From: JASLQO01 sp002327525
GTDB lineage: Bacteria > Pseudomonadota > Gammaproteobacteria > Pseudomonadales > Azotimanducaceae
Assembly (NCBI GenBank): GCA_030744435.1
Contig: JASLQO010000011.1
Location: forward strand, 124,001-188,000
DNA: 64,000 nt
Reading direction: 5' to 3'
A program made the translations under genes and the position numbers. The notes below the pieces were generated by a model. The model saw nothing but the letters and a program-made list of their open reading frames with translations. It made no database searches and was not told where the DNA came from. Of the stretch, positions 1-7,718 are shown piece after piece; position 1 is the stretch's first letter, and every line of letters starts with the position of its first letter.

Positions 1-312
1 CAAACCCACTTCCTCGTGCATTTCTCTGAGCGCGGTCTGTACCACTGATTCACCTGGGTCCAGACGGCCACCCGGAAAAGCCCACTGCCCGGGGTGATTC
101 TTCAGGTGTTGGGAGCGCCTGGTAAGCAACAATCCTGCCTGGTGCTGCCATACAGCATGACGGGGCAGCCCCGGCAGATCGGCGCCATGACCTACATCCA
201 CCACCGTGATCACAACCGCCGCGTGATGCGCATCGTCCACCTTGTTTTCGACGACCTCGAATGAGGAGAGATTGTTGGCGATGCGTTGTTTCAGATCGTC
301 GTCGCATTGCAT
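1..312 (-). CDS. Nudix hydrolase, CoA pyrophosphatase-like (3' end cut by window edge)
   Basis: The reverse strand is open from an ATG at 312 to the window edge, so only the first 104 residues are visible. The reading contains LLLTRRSQHLKNHPGQWAFPGG (written here as positions 59-80, key residues RR, H, GQ, FPGG), which is the UPF0035 signature of CoA-cleaving Nudix enzymes. It is followed by the Nudix box G-R-L-D-P-G-E...REMHEEVG. Family members hydrolyse CoA or related nucleoside diphosphates to 3',5'-ADP and 4'-phosphopantetheine in the cytosol. The neighbouring transporter diverges from it. The exact substrate cannot be read from the sequence, and the C-terminal half is missing. Confidence 0.85.
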   Translation of the reverse strand, partial: MQCDDDLKQRIANNLSSFEVVENKVDDAHHAAVVITVVDVGHGADLPGLPRHAVWQHQAGLLLTRRSQHLKNHPGQWAFPGGRLDPGESVVQTALREMHEEVGL

Positions 313-350
313 ACTTCGAGGATACCCAATTCGCTCTTGCCGTGCCCCGG

Positions 351-1229
351 ATGGATAACCAGCACCAACAGCGCCGCGCTTTCGCCTATGGACTATCTGC
401 CGTCGCGTTGTGGTCCACAGTCGCCACTGGCTTCAAGCTGGGATTGCAGATCATGGCCCCGGCACAGCTGCTGTTGATCGGCACCTGTATTTCCACCGCG
501 ATATTCTGGGCAGCCGCCCTGCGCACCGGACAGACCCGCCTCACCGTCACCGGCAGGAAACACGCGCTGCTGTTCGCTCTCATCAACCCGTTCGCATACT
601 ACCTCGTGCTGTTCGAGGCTTACGACAGATTACCCGCCCATGTCGCACAGCCTCTCAACTACACCTGGGCCATCGTGCTGGCCATTCTGGCCGTGCCTTG
701 GCTGGGACAGCGTCTTTCACTTCGTACCACCACAGGGATAGGTGTCGGTTACGCCGGTGTGTTGGTCCTGCTCAGCCAGGGTAACTTCACCCGCATGCCT
801 TCAACCGACTGGCTGGGTGTCGGTCTGGCGCTGTTCTCTACCCTGCTGTGGGCCGGTTACTGGCTGATGAATACACGCACACGAGAACCGCCCGTCGCGC
901 TCATGGCATGGAGTTTTCTGTATTCCCTGCCCTTGCTCGCGATCGCCTGCGCCATCGGTCCCGGCCTGCCCCGGCTATCCGTACCCGCTCTGGCCTACGG
1001 CGCCTGGGTGGGATGTATCGAACTCGGCTTCACGTTCCTGCTGTGGCAGCAGGCCCTGAGGCTGACCGACAACGCCGCGCGCATCGGTCAACTGATTTTT
1101 CTGGCGCCGTTTCTCTCGTTCGCGATGATCGCCACCGTGCTCGGCGAAGCCATTCACTTCACCTCCATCGTGGGGCTCGCCATCATCGTCACCGGGCTTT
1201 TTATCACGCGCACACCGCAGACTGGATAG
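351..1229 (+). CDS. EamA/DMT-superfamily transporter
   Basis: The 292-residue protein consists of about ten hydrophobic helices arranged as two EamA-like halves, the usual size and layout of drug/metabolite transporters in the inner membrane. The start chosen is the ATG at 351 (MDNQHQQRRAFAYG), which precedes the first membrane helix; the frame is open further upstream, but that part overlaps the divergent Nudix gene and lacks membrane character. The family exports or imports small metabolites such as amino acids, and the substrate cannot be inferred. It converges on the haloalkane dehalogenase gene across an AT-rich 91-base gap without a clear hairpin. Confidence 0.85.
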   Translation: MDNQHQQRRAFAYGLSAVALWSTVATGFKLGLQIMAPAQLLLIGTCISTAIFWAAALRTGQTRLTVTGRKHALLFALINPFAYYLVLFEAYDRLPAHVAQPLNYTWAIVLAILAVPWLGQRLSLRTTTGIGVGYAGVLVLLSQGNFTRMPSTDWLGVGLALFSTLLWAGYWLMNTRTREPPVALMAWSFLYSLPLLAIACAIGPGLPRLSVPALAYGAWVGCIELGFTFLLWQQALRLTDNAARIGQLIFLAPFLSFAMIATVLGEAIHFTSIVGLAIIVTGLFITRTPQTG

Positions 1230-1320
1230 TCGATGCCACTGCAGTTGAAGTCATTTCTATATATAAACGCTATACTACTGTTTTTATTAGCTTTTTATTG
1301 ACATAAAACTCCCGTCAGGC

Positions 1321-2196
1321 TCAAGCAGACATCCAGGCACGCAGAGCCTGACCGATCTCGTCCGGTGAGTCTTCCTGAACGAAGTGGCTGCCAGCGACGG
1401 TGACCTCCGTCTGGTTGGACCACGTGCGGCAGAACTCACGCTGCGAACCAGTGAGCAGTGCACCCGGCTCGGCATTGACGAACAGTTTGGGCACATCCGA
1501 GCCGGCGAGCCATTCGCCAAAAGCCTCCACAACCGCCACCACGTCCGCCGGCTCCCCGTCGATGGGGATCTGCCGTGGCCAGGTGAGCGTGGGGCGGCGA
1601 TCCTCGCCCGTCTCTGCGAACGGGCGCCGATACACGCTCATTTCTGCTTCGCTGAGATCACGGATTATGGAGCCGGGAAGCACGTTTTCCACGAACACGT
1701 TGTTCTCCAGCACCATCTGTTCGCCCGCCGGCGAGCGAAACCCCTGAAAAACGCCGCGCGCGGTTTCCGGGAACGTCTCCCAGGTCAGAGGGCAGACCAC
1801 AGCCTCCATGTAGCAAATACCTTTCACCGCCCCCCGGTGACGGTTGGCCCAGTGAAAGCCGAGCGCCGAGCCCCAGTCGTGGATGACGAAGGTGACGTTC
1901 TCAGTCACGCCCAGCGTTTCCAGAGCCGCATCGAAGTAGCAGCAGTGTTCGGCGAAGGTGTAGCGATCCGGTCCGGAATCTTCGAGCTTCTCCGAATCGC
2001 CCATGCCGATCAGGTCGAGAGCGATACAGCGCCCGAGATCCTGAACGTGGGGCATTATGTTTCGCCACAGATAGGACGAGGTGGGGTTGCCGTGCTGAAA
2101 GATGATGGGACCTCCCTCGCCCATCTCGACATACGCCATGCGTTTACCGAGCACCTCGATCGTCTTTTTCTGATGTTCCCTGGTGTCCACGTGCAT
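1321..2196 (-). CDS. haloalkane dehalogenase-like alpha/beta hydrolase (HLD-II type)
   Basis: This 291-residue alpha/beta hydrolase shows the whole haloalkane dehalogenase pentad: HGNPTSSYLW (halide-binding Asn), IHDWGSALG (nucleophile Asp followed by halide-binding Trp), a catalytic-acid Glu in CYMEAVV, and the base His in GSHFVQEDSPDEIG. The enzymes hydrolyse carbon-halogen bonds of short haloalkanes to alcohols in the cytosol. Start choice: ATG 2196 sits directly on a GGGAGG ribosome site, so the GTG six bases further in (2190) may be the true start. It follows the enoyl-CoA hydratase gene by 10 bases and is probably cotranscribed with it. The native substrate is unknown. Confidence 0.88.
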   Translation of the reverse strand: MHVDTREHQKKTIEVLGKRMAYVEMGEGGPIIFQHGNPTSSYLWRNIMPHVQDLGRCIALDLIGMGDSEKLEDSGPDRYTFAEHCCYFDAALETLGVTENVTFVIHDWGSALGFHWANRHRGAVKGICYMEAVVCPLTWETFPETARGVFQGFRSPAGEQMVLENNVFVENVLPGSIIRDLSEAEMSVYRRPFAETGEDRRPTLTWPRQIPIDGEPADVVAVVEAFGEWLAGSDVPKLFVNAEPGALLTGSQREFCRTWSNQTEVTVAGSHFVQEDSPDEIGQALRAWMSA

Positions 2197-2206
2197 CCTC
2201 CCTGTC

Positions 2207-2995
2207 TCATTTACCCTGGAAGTCTGGTTTACGCTTCTCCACAAAGGCACTGATGCCTTCCTGGCCGTCACCGGTCATAGAGAGTCCGGCTACGGCCCGT
2301 GCCTCGAGTTCCATCTGCGATTCCAGCGTCTGCTCGAAGGCGCCATTGAGGAGGTCCTTTACCGCGCTGAACGCCAGCGTCGGACCCTGCGCCAGGTTCC
2401 GCGCCAGTCGAGTGGCCTCGGAGAGCGCCTCGCCATCCGGGACCACCTGATTGACCACGCCCCACTCGAGCGCTTCGGTCGCCGTGAGTACGCGGTTGGT
2501 CAGCATCAGTTCTCGCGTGCGGCGGTCGCCCAGCTTGCGAGGCATGTAGAAAGTAGAACTGCCATCCGGCGAGAGCCCCACGCGCGTGTACGCCATGGTG
2601 AATACCGCAGACTGCGCCGCGATGGCAAGATCGCAGGCCATCATGAGGCTGAAGCCCGCTCCCGCCGCCGTGCCGTTGACCGCCGCGATCACCGGCGCCT
2701 TGCTGCGGGCGAGACGTGACAGTCCGACATGTAGGTCGCCTGTCATTTCCATCATTAGTTTACGCCTGCCGCTGCCCGCGTCTGCAAAGGCACCCAGATC
2801 GCCACCGGCGCAGAACATCTTACCGGCCCCGGTGAGAACCATGGCCCGCACATCGGGGTCGTCATCGGCGGTGTTGGCGACTTCGAGGAATTCCTTCGCG
2901 CACGCGGGACTCATCGCGTTGGCTGCATCCGGGTGGTTGAAGGTTATGGTCGCGACGTTGTCCACCACCTCGTAGATCAGCGTCTCATAGCTCAT
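2207..2995 (-). CDS. enoyl-CoA hydratase/isomerase family protein
   Basis: The 262-residue crotonase-fold protein carries the oxyanion-hole segments FCAGGDL and AVNGTAAGAGFSLMMACD and ends in the usual EKRKPDFQGK tail. The catalytic glutamate pair of classical hydratases is not both obvious: the second position reads LSPDGSSTFYMPR, with Asp-Gly where isomerase-type members also have Asp. A delta-isomerase or PaaG-like role is therefore as likely as hydration. The start at 2995 (MSYETLIYE) matches family length; an upstream ATG would add 15 non-homologous residues. It heads a two-gene unit with the dehalogenase. Confidence 0.85.
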   Translation of the reverse strand: MSYETLIYEVVDNVATITFNHPDAANAMSPACAKEFLEVANTADDDPDVRAMVLTGAGKMFCAGGDLGAFADAGSGRRKLMMEMTGDLHVGLSRLARSKAPVIAAVNGTAAGAGFSLMMACDLAIAAQSAVFTMAYTRVGLSPDGSSTFYMPRKLGDRRTRELMLTNRVLTATEALEWGVVNQVVPDGEALSEATRLARNLAQGPTLAFSAVKDLLNGAFEQTLESQMELEARAVAGLSMTGDGQEGISAFVEKRKPDFQGK

Positions 2996-3062
2996 GGCCG
3001 ATAGTTCCTCATCCAAGATGATGGTTGACGTTAGCAGCAACCCAGTGGGCTTGAAAGCCGAT

Positions 3063-3668
3063 TCACGCCTTCACAGCGTTCCAGGCAGCGTCGGCGAACA
3101 GTTCCTTCACCCTGGCGGGTGAACTGCCCTGCCCGGAGAGCCAGCGTCGGGTGTACTCCTGGATCGCCCCGCTGATCAGGGGTACGTAGGTCTCCAGTGG
3201 CAGGACGCGTAACTCACCGTTTTCCACGAATGGCGCGAACAGGCGGTAGATCTCCGTGATGTAGGCGAGGTGAATCGACTTCAGGCGCTCCCGTGCAGCG
3301 GGTGAGAATTCGACATCGCGGGAATGCAGGTAGCGCGCCAACTTCTGGTTGCGCGCCGACCAGTCACTGTAGAAGTACACCACACTCTTCACACACTCCT
3401 GGCCGCTCTGGCACCCACCCAGCCTGCGCAACATGCCACGGTTCAGTCGTTCGATGCCGGAGATGAACAACGCCTCGGCAACACCTTCCTTACTGCCGAA
3501 GTGATGGTAGATGCTGCCCACGCTACAGTGCGCGCGCGCCTGGATGTCGCTGATGGTGGTCGCCTCGACCCCGTGCTCCGCAAAACACTCGAGCGCGGTG
3601 CTGAGGATGCTCTCCTTTCGCGCGGTAGTAGCGGCACGCTCCCGGGAATTGGCTCGGCTTCTGGGCAT
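3063..3668 (-). CDS. TetR/AcrR-family transcriptional regulator
   Basis: The 201-residue protein begins with a basic segment and a TetR helix-turn-helix (residues about 20-65, with TISDIQARAHCSVGSIYHHFGSKEGV). This is followed by an all-helical ligand-binding domain of ordinary size. It is divergent from the acyl-CoA dehydrogenase pair at 3770. The 101-base gap holds a perfect palindrome, so it probably represses itself and the fatty-acid-type operon, with an acyl-CoA as the likely inducer (inference). It could also influence the hydratase/dehalogenase pair that follows it in the same orientation after 67 bases. Confidence 0.88.
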   Translation of the reverse strand: MPRSRANSRERAATTARKESILSTALECFAEHGVEATTISDIQARAHCSVGSIYHHFGSKEGVAEALFISGIERLNRGMLRRLGGCQSGQECVKSVVYFYSDWSARNQKLARYLHSRDVEFSPAARERLKSIHLAYITEIYRLFAPFVENGELRVLPLETYVPLISGAIQEYTRRWLSGQGSSPARVKELFADAAWNAVKA

Positions 3669-3685
3669 CGTTGCATAGTAGCGGC

Positions 3686-3712
3686 AATTACTAGAATTGT
3701 ATTCTAGTAATT
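3686..3712. promoter_or_regulatory. candidate TetR operator (perfect 12-bp inverted repeat)
   Basis: Arms AATTACTAGAAT (3686-3697) and ATTCTAGTAATT (3701-3712) are exact reverse complements around a TGT spacer. The site starts 18 bases upstream of the TetR start codon (3668) and ends 58 bases before the acyl-CoA dehydrogenase start at 3770. That position suits control of both divergent promoters. Binding is inferred, not shown. Confidence 0.7.
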
Positions 3713-3769
3713 CATTCTTTATTTAGGTACGCTTGGCGCTTCTCAAGAAACCGACAACGAGGGTTTAGC

Positions 3770-4939
3770 GTGGATATCCAACTCAGCGCAGACGATCTCG
3801 CCTTCCAGGAAGAAGTGAAGGCATTTCTGGCCGAAAACGCCTATCCGGCCGGAGAGGACTACAACAAATGGCGCCTGGATTGGTTCGACAAAGCCGGCGA
3901 GAAAGGCGGCTGGGACATTCCCAAGTGGCCCATAGAATTCGGCGGGCCAGGCTGGAGCCCCACGCAGCACTACATCTGGGAGAAGGAAACGGCCGTCGCG
4001 GCCACACCGTGGGACATGCCGTTCGGCCTCTCCATGCTCGCCCCCATCCTCATGGGCTACGGAAATGAGCAGCAGCAGCAGCGCTTCCTGCCCGACATCC
4101 GGGCACGCAAGGTCAATTGGTGCCAGGGATACTCGGAACCGGGCGCCGGATCCGACCTCGCCAGTCTCAAGACCAAGGCGGAGCTGTCCGAAGACGGCAC
4201 CTATTACACCGTCAACGGCACCAAGATCTGGACCACGATGGCCCACATCGCGGACTGGATATTCTGCCTCACGCGAACTGACGATTCCGGCATCAAGCAG
4301 CAAGGCATCACGTTTCTGCTGTTCCCCATGAAACAGGACGGCATCGAGGTGAAGCCCATCATCACCCTCGGTGGCACGCACTCCGTGAACATGGTGCACA
4401 TCAACGACATCAAGGTGCCGGTGGAAAACCGCATCGGCGAGGAAGACAAGGGTTGGACCTACGCGAAGGGACTATTGCAGCACGAGCGCACGGGGCTTGC
4501 TGGTATCTCCCGGTCGCTGGTGGCGCTGGAGAATCTGAAGGCTCAGGCTAGCACCGTTACACGGGGCAACGGCACGCTGATGGACGACCCCGCCTTCCGC
4601 GGCAAGCTCGCAGAACTCGAAGTCGACCTGCTGGCGGTGGAGTTCACCGAACTAAGGAGCCTTGCGAGCGCATCAACCGGCTCGGAGCCCGGGCCCGAAT
4701 CCTCGATTCTCAAGCTCAAGGGCACGGAGATCCAGCAGCGCATCCAGAAACTGACGGTCGAGGCCGGAGGTATCTACTCCGCTGCTTGGGGTGCGAAGCC
4801 GGTTGGTCACAGCTTCGCCAGGGGTGGGATGGGCGGTTATCTGTCTAGCCGCTCGTACACCATCTATGGAGGTGCGAGCGAGGTGCAGAAAGACGTCATC
4901 GCCAAAAACGTACTCGGTATCAAGAGGTCATCCAAATGA
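3770..4939 (+). CDS. acyl-CoA dehydrogenase, catalytic-type subunit of a two-subunit enzyme
   Basis: This 389-residue acyl-CoA dehydrogenase has the FAD/substrate segments GYSEPGAGSDLASLKT and the C-terminal YGGASEVQKDVIAKNVLG. The usual catalytic glutamate position of the EGT loop is Gly here, but Glu239 in QHERTGLAG sits at the isovaleryl-CoA-dehydrogenase-type position and is the likely base. The protein resembles the larger subunit of PimC/PimD- or FadE26/FadE27-like heteromeric enzymes. It starts with GTG at 3770. Its stop overlaps the next dehydrogenase start (ATGA), as expected for two tightly coupled subunits. The substrate is unknown; a bulky acyl chain is a reasonable guess. Confidence 0.88.
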   Translation: MDIQLSADDLAFQEEVKAFLAENAYPAGEDYNKWRLDWFDKAGEKGGWDIPKWPIEFGGPGWSPTQHYIWEKETAVAATPWDMPFGLSMLAPILMGYGNEQQQQRFLPDIRARKVNWCQGYSEPGAGSDLASLKTKAELSEDGTYYTVNGTKIWTTMAHIADWIFCLTRTDDSGIKQQGITFLLFPMKQDGIEVKPIITLGGTHSVNMVHINDIKVPVENRIGEEDKGWTYAKGLLQHERTGLAGISRSLVALENLKAQASTVTRGNGTLMDDPAFRGKLAELEVDLLAVEFTELRSLASASTGSEPGPESSILKLKGTEIQQRIQKLTVEAGGIYSAAWGAKPVGHSFARGGMGGYLSSRSYTIYGGASEVQKDVIAKNVLGIKRSSK

Positions 4940-6060
4940 ATTTCGACTTAACCGAAGAGCAGCAGCTGATTCAGGATAGCGTCGCACGCTTCGTATCCGA
5001 TAACTACGATCTCAAATCCCGCTTGACACTCGCGGGCAGCAAACAAGGATTCAGTGACGATCACTGGAACACGATGGCCAAACTCGGCTGGCTCGGCATG
5101 CCTTTCGCTGAAGCCGACGGAGGCTTCGGCGGCGATCAGATCGATACCATGCTGATGATGGAGCAGTTCGGCCGGGGTCTCGTGCTCGAACCCTTCTTCG
5201 CCAGCGTGGTGCTCGGCGGCGGTGCGCTGAAGCGATCGACCAACGCGGATCTGAAGACCGAGTACCTGCCCGGTGTGCTGGACGGCTCTCGCAAGCTGAC
5301 ACTCGCCTACGCCGAAGAACAGGCTCGTTTCGACCTGCACGATGTCACCACCAGCGCGCGTGAGGACGGTGAGAACTATATCGTCAACGGTCAAAAATCC
5401 ATGGTAGCGAGCGCGGCGGCCGCCGATCAGATGGTCGTGAGCGTGCGCACGGGCGGTGGGCAGATAGACGAGGCAGGCATCACGCTGCTGTTGATCGACA
5501 CCGATTCCGAGGGCGTGTCCATGGACAATTTCCCCACCGTCGATGGCCTGCAGGCATCCGAGGTCACCTTCAAGGACGTACGCGTACCGCAAAGTCGCGC
5601 ATTGACCGCACCCGGAGACAGCTTTGAGCTCCTGCGCGCGGTCGCCAATGACGGTATTCTGGCACTCTCCGCCGAGGCGGTTGGTGCGATGGAGATCCTG
5701 TACAAAGACACAGTCGACTACACACAGGAGCGCGAGCAGTTCGACCACCCGTTGTCCGCTTTCCAGGTACTACAGCACTGCATGGTAGAAATGTTCATGG
5801 AGTACGAGCAGTGCAAATCCATGTTGTACCGCGCGACTCTGGAAACGGCCCAACAGGGTCTTGGTGCTCAACGCATCGTACACGCATTGAAACACCTCAT
5901 CGGTAAGCAGGGTATCTTTATCGGCGAAAACGCGGTGCAGTTGCACGGTGGTATGGGTGTTACCGAAGAACTGCGAATTGGCCACTACTTCAAGCGGTTG
6001 CTGGTCATCGATGCGCAGTTCGGCAACTCGGACTATCACCTGCAGCAGTTCGCCGCTTAG
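4936..6060 (+). CDS. acyl-CoA dehydrogenase, probable non-catalytic partner subunit
   Basis: The 374-residue protein has the acyl-CoA dehydrogenase N-terminal helical domain, middle beta domain (NGQKSMVASAAAADQMVV) and C-terminal LHGGMGVTEELRIGHYFKRL. No glutamate occurs at either known catalytic position: the helix-G segment reads VANDGILALSAEAVG, and the C-terminal loop reads VIDAQFGNSDYHL. This fits the structural or FAD-binding partner in alpha2beta2 acyl-CoA dehydrogenases. Translational coupling to the catalytic-type subunit (4-base ATGA overlap) supports an obligate complex. The gene ends with TAG at 6058. Confidence 0.86.
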   Translation: MNFDLTEEQQLIQDSVARFVSDNYDLKSRLTLAGSKQGFSDDHWNTMAKLGWLGMPFAEADGGFGGDQIDTMLMMEQFGRGLVLEPFFASVVLGGGALKRSTNADLKTEYLPGVLDGSRKLTLAYAEEQARFDLHDVTTSAREDGENYIVNGQKSMVASAAAADQMVVSVRTGGGQIDEAGITLLLIDTDSEGVSMDNFPTVDGLQASEVTFKDVRVPQSRALTAPGDSFELLRAVANDGILALSAEAVGAMEILYKDTVDYTQEREQFDHPLSAFQVLQHCMVEMFMEYEQCKSMLYRATLETAQQGLGAQRIVHALKHLIGKQGIFIGENAVQLHGGMGVTEELRIGHYFKRLLVIDAQFGNSDYHLQQFAA

Positions 6061-6081
6061 CCACGTTCATCTGGTACATTA

Positions 6082-6119
6082 CGTCCCCTTTCAGTTCCGG
6101 CAATTCAGGAAAGGGGACG
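6082..6119 (+). promoter_or_regulatory. inverted repeat that includes the ribosome binding site of the SDR gene
   Basis: CGTCCCCTTTC (6082-6092) is the exact complement of GAAAGGGGACG (6109-6119), leaving a 16-base loop. The 3' arm contains the AAAGGGGA Shine-Dalgarno stretch just before the ATG at 6122, so the hairpin would hide the ribosome site. It lies 21 bases past the upstream dehydrogenase stop. It has no U-run and is therefore not a typical terminator. Confidence 0.5.
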
Positions 6120-6121
6120 GC

Positions 6122-6919
6122 ATGACCAGAGTGGTGCTGGTGACGGGCGGAGCGCGCGGTATTGGCCGTGGAATCGCGGAAGCCTTCTTGAGAGCAGGTT
6201 GCAGCGTCATGGTGGCCGACCTTGGCGCGGAGACCGGTGACTGGGCCTACGATCTCGCCTCACAGGACGACCTCGAGCACATGGCTACCGAGCACGGCGG
6301 CGACGGCAAACTGGCGATATGCGAAGTCAACGTGACCGATGATGCCAGCTGCCGTGCCGCGGTCGCAGCCACACTCGAGCGTTTCCGTCGGCTGGACGTG
6401 CTGGTCAACAACGCGGGCGTCGTGCAGTCAGGGCCGATATCAGAGTTCAGCGAGACAGACTGGGACCGCGTGTTCGCCGTCAACACCAAAGGCATTTTCT
6501 TGATGACCCGCGCGGCCCTCGATGCCCTGAAGGCATCAGAAGACGCAGCGGTAATCAATACCGCGTCCATCGCAGGCAAGGAAGGACACCCCAACATGGC
6601 TGCCTATTGCGGCTCCAAATTCGCCGCAATCGGAATCACTCAGTCACTGGCCAAGGAATTCGCCGCGGACAACATCCGCGTCAACGCCATCTGTCCCGGC
6701 ATCGTCGGGACTGCCATGTGGCTAGAACACCTGATGCCTTCGAACACCTTGGACGTTGAGGAGAAGAACCGCGAGTTCGAGGCCACCATGCAAAACCGTA
6801 TCCCGCTCGGACGCCCGCAGACGATAGAAGATATGGGCGCTGCTGCGGTGTATCTCGCAAGTGCACCCAACATTACCGGTGTTGCACTCAACATCGCCGG
6901 CGGCCTGGACGTACACTGA
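6122..6919 (+). CDS. short-chain dehydrogenase/reductase
   Basis: This is a classical SDR of 265 residues. It has the nucleotide-binding TGGARGIGRGIAEA motif at about residues 8-21, NNAG (LVNNAGV), a catalytic Ser in NTASIAG, the YCGSK active-site pair, and the PGIVGTAM loop. Such proteins interconvert alcohols and ketones with NAD(P)H; here it could act on a 3-hydroxyacyl-CoA made downstream of the dehydrogenase pair (inference from context). The start at 6122 has a strong AAAGGGGA site, although that site is in a hairpin arm. The next gene follows after 10 bases. Confidence 0.88.
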   Translation: MTRVVLVTGGARGIGRGIAEAFLRAGCSVMVADLGAETGDWAYDLASQDDLEHMATEHGGDGKLAICEVNVTDDASCRAAVAATLERFRRLDVLVNNAGVVQSGPISEFSETDWDRVFAVNTKGIFLMTRAALDALKASEDAAVINTASIAGKEGHPNMAAYCGSKFAAIGITQSLAKEFAADNIRVNAICPGIVGTAMWLEHLMPSNTLDVEEKNREFEATMQNRIPLGRPQTIEDMGAAAVYLASAPNITGVALNIAGGLDVH

Positions 6920-6929
6920 CGGAACTCCC

Positions 6930-7718
6930 ATGAGCAAATGGCTACGCGACCCGTTGATCCTGTTCCTTATCGGCGGGGCAATCATCTTCTGGATATCGAG
7001 CCTCAATAGCGGCACGAAGGACAACCTGCTGGAAGTGAGCGCTGCCGACATCAATCGCATGAGCGATCAGTGGCAGGCGCAGATGGGCCGACCGGCTACC
7101 GATTCAGAGCTCAGCGGTCTGATCGACCAGTTCATCCACGAAGAGGTGTACTACCGCGAAGCGCTGGCGATGGGCCTCGACGACAATGACACCATCATCC
7201 GGCGCCGCCTCGTCCAAAAGCTGACCTTCCTCACGGAGGATATCGCCGCCGGCGCGCCCCCCTCCCGCGACGAGTTGGAGGCCTACTTCGAGGAACACGT
7301 CGAACGCTACCGCGTTCCGGAGCGCTTCAGCTTCAGGCACCGCTACTTTTCCGTAGATCGCCGTGACGACGCCCGGGCTGACGCCGAAGCCGCGCTGACC
7401 GATGAGTCAATCACGGGGGATCCGTTCATGCTGCAGAGAACCTATGCGCAACGCTCGCTCAACGAGATAGCGAATCTCTTTGGCGACACGTTCGCCAACG
7501 CCCTGCCCGATCTCGCCATCGGCGGCTGGCAGGGACCCGTGCAGTCGGCCTACGGCTGGCACGTGGTGGAAGTTCAGACACGGCGAGCAAGCAAATTGCC
7601 CGCGTTCGCAGGCGTCGCTAAAAAGGTCACCGTGGACCTGCAATCCGAACGCCGGGCACAGGCTAACAAGGTGTACTTCGAGTCTGTTCGGGCCAAATAC
7701 GAGATCCGCCGTCCGTGA
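6930..7718 (+). CDS. membrane-anchored parvulin-type peptidyl-prolyl isomerase (copy 1)
   Basis: The 262-residue protein starts with a single membrane anchor (WLRDPLILFLIGGAIIFWI) and continues as a periplasmic SurA/PpiD-like domain. It contains EEVYYREALAMGLDDNDTIIRRRLVQK and a rotamase core ending WQGPVQSAYGWHVVEVQTR. It probably helps fold or mature the membrane protein encoded immediately downstream, whose GTG start overlaps its stop by four bases. The same parvulin-HupE order recurs at 56736-58860. The ATG at 6930 fits the anchor; the frame upstream lies inside the SDR gene. Confidence 0.83.
   Translation: MSKWLRDPLILFLIGGAIIFWISSLNSGTKDNLLEVSAADINRMSDQWQAQMGRPATDSELSGLIDQFIHEEVYYREALAMGLDDNDTIIRRRLVQKLTFLTEDIAAGAPPSRDELEAYFEEHVERYRVPERFSFRHRYFSVDRRDDARADAEAALTDESITGDPFMLQRTYAQRSLNEIANLFGDTFANALPDLAIGGWQGPVQSAYGWHVVEVQTRRASKLPAFAGVAKKVTVDLQSERRAQANKVYFESVRAKYEIRRP

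Noticed and set aside
1230..1320. Bidirectional terminator between the DMT transporter and the dehalogenase
   Set aside because: The gap is AT-rich but has no GC stem next to a T-run.
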